Of a stretch of 11,219 nt of DNA, positions 6,278 to 11,219 are shown piece after piece. The position numbers and the translations under genes were made by a program. The notes under the pieces were generated by a model. It was not told the DNA's origin. It worked only from the letters and a program-made list of their open reading frames with translations, and did no database searches. The first letter of the stretch is position 1; each line of letters begins with the position of its first letter. The stretch is from contig DXCY01000171.1 of the NCBI GenBank assembly GCA_019115725.1, positions 1 through 11,219 of the forward strand. The letters run 5' to 3'. The stretch comes from Candidatus Luteimonas excrementigallinarum. Lineage in GTDB: Bacteria; Pseudomonadota; Gammaproteobacteria; Xanthomonadales; Xanthomonadaceae.

Positions 6278-7366
6278 TCAGCCGCCGGATGCCGCCATCT
6301 GCGCCAGCTCCTCGGCCTGGTGCTCGCTGGTCAGGCGGTCGATCAGGCCATCCAGGCCGCCTTCCAGCACGTTGGGCAGGTCATAGACGGTGAGGCCTTC
6401 CACCCGGTGGTCGGTGATCCGGCCCTGGGGGTAGTTGTAGGTACGGATGCGCTGGCTGCGGTCGCCGCTGCCCACCTGCAGCTTGCGGGTCTGGGCGGTG
6501 GCGGCGGCGCGGCGCGCAGCCTCGGCCTCGGCCAGCATGGCCTTCAGCCGCTTCATGGCCTTGTCGCGGTTGGCGTGCTGGGAGCGCTCGGTCTGCGATT
6601 CCACCACCACGCCGGTGGGCACGTGGGTGATGCGGATGGCCGAGTCGGTCTTGTTCACGTGCTGGCCGCCGGCACCGGAGGAGCGGAACGTGTCCACGCG
6701 CAGGTCGGCGGGGTTGATCTCGATCGGTTCGGCCTCGTCCTCGACCGGGATGATCGCTACCGTCGCGGCCGAGGTGTGGATGCGGCCCTGGGATTCGGTT
6801 TCCGGCACGCGCTGTACGCGGTGGGTGCCTGATTCGAACTTGAGCCGGGCGTAGGCGCCTTCGCCCTCGAGCCGGGCAATGACTTCCTTGAAGCCGCCGT
6901 GCTCGCCATGGTTGGCCGATTCGATCTCCAGCCGCCAGCCGCGCTGCTCGGCGTAGCGGGTGTACATGCGCAGCAGGTCGCCGGCGAAGATGGCGGCCTC
7001 GTCGCCGCCGGTGCCGGCACGTATTTCAAGGTAGAGCCCGCCGTCGTCGCGGGCGTCGCGTGGCACCAGCAGGGCCAGCAGCACCTGGTTCAGTTCTTCC
7101 AGACGCGCGCTGGCCCGGGCGATTTCCTCCTCGGCCAATTCGGCCAGCTCCGGATCGCCGCGCATGGCCTCGGCCTCGGCCAGGTCGGTGCGCGCGCGCG
7201 CTTCGTCGGCCAGAGCGGCGGCCAGCGGTTCCAGCTGGGAGAACTCGCGGGAATAGGCGCGGAAGCGGGTCTGGTCGCCGGCCACGTCGGGGTCGGAGAG
7301 CAGGCGTTCCAGTTCATCGCGGCGCTCGGCCAGCGCCTCCAGCTTATGGCGCAGGGTCGGAAGCAT
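6278..7366 (-). CDS. prfA: Peptide chain release factor 1
   Basis: This 362-residue protein is a complete RF1. The codon-recognition tripeptide is Pro188-Glu189-Thr190 (RVPETESQGRIHTSA), the PxT form that separates RF1 from the SPF motif of RF2. The catalytic GGQ is at 233-235 within RSSGAGGQHVNKTDSAIRIT, the same numbering as E. coli RF1. An acidic, coiled-coil-prone N-terminal domain (about 1-105) precedes these, and GSGDRSQRIRTYNYPQGR (299-316) is the usual C-terminal signature. It recognises UAA and UAG in the ribosomal A site and triggers peptidyl-tRNA hydrolysis. The start at 7366 (MLPTLRHKLE) matches the family and lies inside the last codons of hemA, a 23-base overlap implying translational coupling. 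The glutamine methyltransferase gene prmC, which often follows prfA, is not here; moaB follows instead. Confidence 0.98.
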   Translation of the reverse strand: MLPTLRHKLEALAERRDELERLLSDPDVAGDQTRFRAYSREFSQLEPLAAALADEARARTDLAEAEAMRGDPELAELAEEEIARASARLEELNQVLLALLVPRDARDDGGLYLEIRAGTGGDEAAIFAGDLLRMYTRYAEQRGWRLEIESANHGEHGGFKEVIARLEGEGAYARLKFESGTHRVQRVPETESQGRIHTSAATVAIIPVEDEAEPIEINPADLRVDTFRSSGAGGQHVNKTDSAIRITHVPTGVVVESQTERSQHANRDKAMKRLKAMLAEAEAARRAAATAQTRKLQVGSGDRSQRIRTYNYPQGRITDHRVEGLTVYDLPNVLEGGLDGLIDRLTSEHQAEELAQMAASGG

Positions 7367-8618
7367 CGCGGGTGCGTTCAGAGGTGAGGATCCGGTCGAG
7401 GGCGTGGGCCAGCTCCAGGTTGCCGCTGCGGGCGGTTTCACGGACCGCGGCGGTGGGGGCATGGAGCAGCCGGTTGGTCAGGGTGTGGGCCAGGCGTTCG
7501 ATCACCTGCTCCGGATCCTGGCCGGCGGCCAGCTGGCGGCGGGCGCGCTCCAGCACGTCTTCACGGGCATTCTCACCGTGGGCGCGGAGCCGGCGCAGCG
7601 GGCCGGTCAGGTGGCTGATCGCCTGGGTTTCGGAAAAGCGTGCCACCTGCAGCTCCACGATTGCTTCGGCGGCTTCGGCGGCCTCGCGCCGGTTGCGGCG
7701 GTTGTCCTCCACCGAACGCTCCAGGTCGTCGACGGTATAGAGGTAGGCGTCCTTGAGCTCGGCCACGTCCGGGGCGATATCGCGCGGCACGGCCAGGTCA
7801 AGCAGCAGCATCGGCCGGTGCCTGCGGGCCTTCAGCGCAGCCTGCACCTGGTGCTGCTGCAGTACCGGTTCGCGGCTGGCAGTGGCGGAAAACACCACAT
7901 CGGCCTGCGCCAGGTGGCGGTCGATCTCGACCAGCGGCAGGGCCACCCCGCCGTGCCGTGAGGCCAGCTCCTGGGCGTGGGCGAGGGTGCGGTTGGCCAC
8001 CATCAGCCGCTTCACCTTCGCTTGCGCCAGGTGGCGGGCGGCCAGCTCGATGGTTTCACCGGCGCCGATCAGCAGCACGCTGGAGTCTTCCAGCCGGGCA
8101 AAGGACTCTTCCGCCAGCCGCACCGCCACCGAGGCCACCGAGACCGGGCTGTTGCCGATCCTGGTTTCGGTGCGCGCGCGCTTGGCGGTCACGAAGGCCT
8201 GCTGGAACAGGCGATCGAGCTGGCTGCCCAGCGCGCCGGCGCCGCGGGCGCTGGTCCAGGCTTCCTTCACCTGGCCCAGAATCTGCGGTTCGCCCAGCAC
8301 CAGGGAATCCAGCCCGGTCGCCACCCGGAACAGGTGGCGCACGGCGTCGCCACCCTGGTGGTGGTAGAGATAGGAGCGCAGGTCGCTGCCGCCGCCCGGC
8401 ACGTTGGCCAGCCAGTCGATCAGCGCTTCGCCCTCATCATCGGCCACCGCGTACAGCTCGGTGCGGTTGCAGGTGGAGAGCAGGGCGGCTTCGCGCACGG
8501 CGGGAAGGGCGCGCATCTGCGTCAGCGCAAGGGGCAGCGCATCGCCGGAGAAAGCCACCCGTTCGCGCAGGGCGATGGGGGCGCTCCGGTGATTGATACC
8601 CAGGGCGATGATGCTCAT
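7344..8618 (-). CDS. hemA: Glutamyl-tRNA reductase
   Basis: This 424-residue enzyme catalyses the first committed step of C5-pathway tetrapyrrole synthesis: NADPH-dependent reduction of glutamyl-tRNA to glutamate-1-semialdehyde. The N-terminal catalytic domain starts with MSIIALGINHRSAPIALRER and carries the nucleophile Cys50 in LLSTCNRTELYAV (47-59), plus LDSLVLGEPQILGQVKEA (103-120). The NADPH-binding Rossmann domain has VLLIGAGETIELAARHL (181-197) and MVANRT (206-211). LLLDLAVPRDIAP (271-283) precedes the C-terminal dimerisation helices (about 310-410). The start at 8618 is set by the family N-terminus; the frame stays open far upstream only as a shadow of the divergent TPR gene. There is no clear ribosome binding site before the ATG. 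The 3' end overlaps prfA by 23 bases, the conserved hemA-prfA arrangement, and the gene diverges from the TPR gene across 79 bases. Confidence 0.98.
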   Translation of the reverse strand: MSIIALGINHRSAPIALRERVAFSGDALPLALTQMRALPAVREAALLSTCNRTELYAVADDEGEALIDWLANVPGGGSDLRSYLYHHQGGDAVRHLFRVATGLDSLVLGEPQILGQVKEAWTSARGAGALGSQLDRLFQQAFVTAKRARTETRIGNSPVSVASVAVRLAEESFARLEDSSVLLIGAGETIELAARHLAQAKVKRLMVANRTLAHAQELASRHGGVALPLVEIDRHLAQADVVFSATASREPVLQQHQVQAALKARRHRPMLLLDLAVPRDIAPDVAELKDAYLYTVDDLERSVEDNRRNRREAAEAAEAIVELQVARFSETQAISHLTGPLRRLRAHGENAREDVLERARRQLAAGQDPEQVIERLAHTLTNRLLHAPTAAVRETARSGNLELAHALDRILTSERTRDASDPAP

Positions 8619-8644
8619 GGTGCTGGTGTCTGGTCCGTTCAGTG

Positions 8645-8661
8645 GCTTGCTATAAGCTTGC
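8645..8661 (+). promoter_or_regulatory. Extended -10 promoter within paired GCTTGC repeats (TPR-lolB-ispE operon)
   Basis: TGCTATAAG (8648-8656) on the plus strand combines an extended -10 TGn with TATAAG, five of six to consensus, and would start transcription near 8663, about 35 bases before the TPR gene ATG. No good -35 is visible, as is allowed for extended -10 promoters. The TATAA is bracketed by direct repeats GCTTGC (8645-8650 and 8656-8661), spaced 11 bases start to start, about one helical turn. The repeats could be chance or a regulator site in the hemA/TPR divergent region. Confidence 0.45.
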
Positions 8662-8697
8662 TTCCGATTCCCCCATTTTACGGCCCACCCGCCCGCA

Positions 8698-10422
8698 ATG
8701 CCTGTTCCATTTGCCAAACACCGCCTTCCGGTCCGCGGCCGGGGGCTGATCGGCCCTGTATTGCGCGGCTGGCTGCTGTCCGCGGCGTTGCTGGCGCCGC
8801 TGGCCGTAAACGCACGCGAGCCCGAGCCCGCCGAGGTCGGCGAGGCGATCGGTGCCGCCATGGCAGCCGAATTTTCCCTGCGTGCGGGCAAGCTGAACGA
8901 AGCCGTACGCTGGTTCCTCCAGGCCTCCGAGGCGACCGGCGGAGATGCGGCGCTGGTGGAGCGCGCCGTGCAGGTGGCGCTGGTGGGCAACGACGATGCC
9001 CTGCTCGGTGAGGCCTTGTCCCAGTGGCAGGCGCTGGCGCCGGAAAGCCTGGCGATGCGCTCGGCCGAGGCCAACTGGCTGCTGCGGACGGGCCGCGACC
9101 GGCGCGCCCGCCGTGCGCTGGAAAGCCTGCTGCGCGATCCGGATCCACGTGCCTGGGGCTATGCCGTCGGCGCCCTGGGTGGTGGCACCCGCGACCAGCA
9201 GGCGTCCGCCCGGATCCTGCAGCGGCTGCTGGACGCCAATGCCGTTCCCGATGACCTGCGCGCCTGGCTGGGGTTTGGCGGGCTGGCCCAGCGCTTCGGC
9301 GATGAGGCGCTGTCCGCGCGGATCGTGGAAGAAGTGGTCCAGCGTTTTCCCGACGAGCCGCGGGTAGCGCTGCTGCGCGCGGCCCAGGCCCGCGAGGGCG
9401 GTGATGATGACGCGGCCCGGCAGGCGCTGGAGCGGATCGAGGCCCAGGCCCTGGAATCGCCTGAGTTGCGGCTGGCGATCGCGGCCCAGTACGAGCAGCT
9501 GGAGGCGCTGGATTCCGCCGCCCGGGTGATGGCCATGGGGCCGCAGGATGAGCGCAGCTACGCGCTGCGGGCCTCGCTGCTGGTGCGGGCCGAGGACAAC
9601 GAAGGCCTGGAAGCCCTCTACGGTGAGCTGTCCGGCCGTGCCGACGCCCCGCATCCGGGCTGGCGCCTGCTGCTGGGCCAGCTGGCCGAGTACATGGACC
9701 GTCCCGCCGAGGCGCTGGAGTGGTATCGGAGCGTGCCGGGCGGGGTGCAGCGGGATATCGCCCGGCTGCGCGGTGCCAAGGTGCTGTTTGACCTGGAACG
9801 CCATGAAGAAGCCTTCGCCGAACTGCGCGCGCTGCAGGCCGACGCCGCCATCGGGGAAGACCTGCGCCGCGATTCCTACCTGATGGAGGCCGAGCTGCGC
9901 CGCGAGGCCGGTGACGAGCCGGGCGAGCTGGATGCCTACGCCCGCGGCCTGGCGGCCTGGCCCGACGAGGGCGCCCTGCTGTACGCCCGGGCCCTGATGT
10001 GGGAGCGGCGCGACGATATCGACCGTGCCGAGGCCGACCTGCGCCGCCTGCTGGTGGCCGAGCCCGAGAACGTGCACGCGCTCAACGCGCTGGGATACAC
10101 CCTGGCCGATCGCACCGAGCGCTTCGAGGAGGCGCTGGCCCTGATCGACCGCGCGCGCCTGGCCGAGCCGGACAACGGCCACATCATCGACAGCTACGGT
10201 TGGGTGCTGTACCGCCTGGGCCGGTACGACGAGGCGTTGGTGGAACTGCGCCGGGCATGGTCGATCCTGCGCGACGCCGAGGTGGCGGCGCACATCGGCC
10301 AGGTGCTGTGGGAGCTTGGGCGGCGGGACGAGGCGCAGGAATTCTTCGAGAAGGCGCATGCGCTTGATCCGGCCAACCGGGCCCTGCTGCGCTCGCTGGA
10401 GCTGACGGGGATCGAGCTGTGA
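8698..10422 (+). CDS. Exported tetratricopeptide-repeat protein upstream of lolB
   Basis: This 574-residue protein starts with a signal peptide: a long basic n-region (residues 1-23), the hydrophobic core GWLLSAALLAPLAV (24-37), and probable cleavage after Ala39. The rest is helical repeat. The clearest TPR units lie at about 459-493 (ALNALGYTLADRTERFEEAL), 494-527 (DSYGWVLYRLGRYDEALVEL) and 528-560 (IGQVLWELGRRDEAQEFF); more degenerate helical pairs fill about 45-450. TPRs are protein-interaction scaffolds, so no enzymatic role is implied. Similar large TPR proteins sit directly upstream of lolB-ispE and divergent from hemA in Pseudomonas aeruginosa and related bacteria. That conserved placement suggests a periplasmic or outer-membrane role connected with lipoprotein or envelope assembly (inference). 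The ATG at 8698 has no clear ribosome binding site; a TTG at 8761 is an in-frame alternative. The stop overlaps the lolB GTG by 4 bases. Confidence 0.88.
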   Translation: MPVPFAKHRLPVRGRGLIGPVLRGWLLSAALLAPLAVNAREPEPAEVGEAIGAAMAAEFSLRAGKLNEAVRWFLQASEATGGDAALVERAVQVALVGNDDALLGEALSQWQALAPESLAMRSAEANWLLRTGRDRRARRALESLLRDPDPRAWGYAVGALGGGTRDQQASARILQRLLDANAVPDDLRAWLGFGGLAQRFGDEALSARIVEEVVQRFPDEPRVALLRAAQAREGGDDDAARQALERIEAQALESPELRLAIAAQYEQLEALDSAARVMAMGPQDERSYALRASLLVRAEDNEGLEALYGELSGRADAPHPGWRLLLGQLAEYMDRPAEALEWYRSVPGGVQRDIARLRGAKVLFDLERHEEAFAELRALQADAAIGEDLRRDSYLMEAELRREAGDEPGELDAYARGLAAWPDEGALLYARALMWERRDDIDRAEADLRRLLVAEPENVHALNALGYTLADRTERFEEALALIDRARLAEPDNGHIIDSYGWVLYRLGRYDEALVELRRAWSILRDAEVAAHIGQVLWELGRRDEAQEFFEKAHALDPANRALLRSLELTGIEL

Positions 10423-11099
10423 AGGCCGCCGTGCGGTGCCTGGGCCTGCTTGCCGCCGTCCTGCTGGCCGGCTGCGTGAGCCAGTCGGTGCGCGCCCCGG
10501 ATGCGGTGGTGCTGTCCGGCCCCGCGCTGGAAGCCGCCGAAGCCGGCGTCCGCGTGCGCGAAGCGATGCTGGCCGCGGCAGGCCCGGTGGCGTTCAACGG
10601 CAGGGTGGCCCTGTCCAACGGCAGCGATGGCGGCAGCGGCCGGCTGGAATGGTGGCAGTCCGGCGGGGAGTATCGGGTCATGCTCCGCGCCCCCGTTACC
10701 CGCCAGGGCTGGAGCTTGGCCGCGGGTCCCGATGGCGCCCGTATTGACGGCCTGGACGGCGGCCCGCTGCAGGGCCCGGATGCGATGCTGCTGCTGTATG
10801 AAGCCACCGGCATGCAGGTGCCGGTGGGCGCAATGGCCGCATGGGCGGCTGCGACCCGCGCGGATCCGGCGCAGTTCGGGCCTGCGCAGATGGAATTTTC
10901 CGCCGAGGGCCGCCTGGTGCGTCTCCGCCAGGGCGGATGGACGATTGATTACGTGCGCTGGCAGCCGGTGCAGGCCGACGGGCCGGAGGCCGCCGCCGCT
11001 GCGCTGCCGGCGCGGGTCGATGCCGTGCGGGGTGAGGCCCGGGTGCGGCTGATGGTTGACGAGTGGACGCTGGGCGCCCCGGCGCCTGGCGGCAGCTGA
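10419..11099 (+). CDS. lolB: Outer-membrane lipoprotein insertase LolB
   Basis: This 226-residue protein is itself a lipoprotein: signal peptide MKAAVRCLGLLAAVLLAG with lipobox Leu-Ala-Gly-Cys, lipidated at Cys19. The mature domain carries LolB features: FNGRVALSNGSDGGSGRLEW (58-77), then YRVMLRAPVTRQGWSLAAGP with the strand pattern of the half-barrel, and TIDYVRWQPV before a C-terminal strand (RVRLMVDEWTL). LolB takes lipoproteins from the periplasmic carrier LolA and inserts them into the inner leaflet of the outer membrane. It is slightly longer than E. coli LolB (207). The start is GTG at 10419, overlapping the TPR stop (GTGA) and supported by GGGGA at 10407-10411, 7 bases upstream. ispE begins 2 bases after the stop, so TPR-lolB-ispE form a tight operon. 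Confidence 0.92.
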   Translation: MKAAVRCLGLLAAVLLAGCVSQSVRAPDAVVLSGPALEAAEAGVRVREAMLAAAGPVAFNGRVALSNGSDGGSGRLEWWQSGGEYRVMLRAPVTRQGWSLAAGPDGARIDGLDGGPLQGPDAMLLLYEATGMQVPVGAMAAWAAATRADPAQFGPAQMEFSAEGRLVRLRQGGWTIDYVRWQPVQADGPEAAAAALPARVDAVRGEARVRLMVDEWTLGAPAPGGS

Positions 11100-11101
11100 G
11101 C

Positions 11102-11219
11102 ATGGCCGGGCCCGACGCGCACGACTGGAGCCACTGGCCGGCGCCGGCCAAGCTCAACCTGTTCCTCCGCATTACCGGGCGGCGCGAGGACGGCTATCAC
11201 TGCCTGCAGACCGCGTTCC
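11102..11219 (+). CDS. ispE: 4-diphosphocytidyl-2-C-methyl-D-erythritol kinase (partial, 5' end only)
   Basis: Only the first 39 codons are present before the right edge. After a short leader (MAGPDAHDWSHW), PAPAKLNLFLRITGRREDGY (residues 13-32) followed by His-Cys-Leu-Gln-Thr is the distinctive IspE N-terminus; Lys17 and Asn19 of the AKLNLFL motif belong to the substrate site in this GHMP-kinase family. The enzyme phosphorylates CDP-methylerythritol with ATP in the MEP isoprenoid pathway. The ATG at 11102 follows the lolB stop by 2 bases with no strong ribosome binding site, so translation probably depends on lolB. The lolB-ispE order is widespread in gammaproteobacteria. Confidence 0.93.
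   Translation, partial: MAGPDAHDWSHWPAPAKLNLFLRITGRREDGYHCLQTAF

Noticed and set aside
7188..7201. Alternating GTGCGCGC tract as Z-DNA or a repeat element
   Set aside because: It lies inside prfA and codes for Ala/Arg residues expected there; a similar shorter tract in hemA (8170-8181) has the same explanation.
8619..9074. Upstream extension of the hemA frame
   Set aside because: Glutamyl-tRNA reductases start at the MSIIALGINHR equivalent, and the extension runs through the divergent TPR gene.
8650..10359. Minus-strand open frame of 569 codons opposite the TPR gene
   Set aside because: It has shadow composition and no recognisable motif. The plus-strand frame has a signal peptide, TPR motifs and operon coupling to lolB.
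1..11219. tRNA, rRNA, CRISPR, transposon or phage content
   Set aside because: No cloverleaf-like gene, repeat array, transposase motif, terminal repeats or target duplications were seen. Codon use and base composition look even across the window.

Overview
This window is a gene-dense, GC-rich stretch (roughly two thirds G+C by eye) of what looks like a gammaproteobacterial chromosome. It most resembles the Xanthomonadaceae/Lysobacteraceae, with the pseudomonads as a more distant comparison. The reasons are the TPR-lolB-ispE block diverging from hemA-prfA, the long YihY protein with a cytosolic C-terminal extension, and the short single-domain asparaginase. The genus cannot be fixed from the sequence alone. 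I see no tRNA, rRNA, CRISPR array, insertion sequence or prophage gene, and no gap between genes exceeds about 100 bases.

Layout. Positions 1-1388 (minus strand): wrbA, a DUF2069 membrane protein and a short asparaginase cut by the left edge. WrbA and DUF2069 overlap by 4 bases, and a 66-base gap precedes the asparaginase. Positions 1448-3315 (plus strand): yihY and a TlpA-like thioredoxin lipoprotein, also overlapping by 4 bases. Positions 3319-5095 (minus): an Old Yellow Enzyme and, upstream of it, an NADPH-dependent FMN reductase-like flavoprotein. Positions 5166-8618 (minus): hemA, prfA, moaB and an exported protein of unknown function, in that transcription order. Positions 8698-11219 (plus): an exported TPR protein, lolB, and the first 39 codons of ispE.

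How the genes work together. The right half is conserved housekeeping. HemA starts tetrapyrrole synthesis and PrfA ends translation at UAA/UAG. LolB inserts lipoproteins into the outer membrane and IspE acts in the MEP isoprenoid pathway. The left half is rich in redox proteins: the flavoproteins WrbA, Old Yellow Enzyme and FMN reductase, plus a periplasmic thiol-disulfide protein. This fits handling of quinones, electrophiles and oxidative stress, although nothing shows that they form one regulon.

The most interesting non-coding signal is a perfect 10-base inverted repeat that ends on the first base of the Old Yellow Enzyme start codon. It looks like an operator or a translation-controlling hairpin. 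The clearest unknown is the exported protein at 5166-5705. I found no convincing new multi-gene system; most of the window is ordinary core genome.
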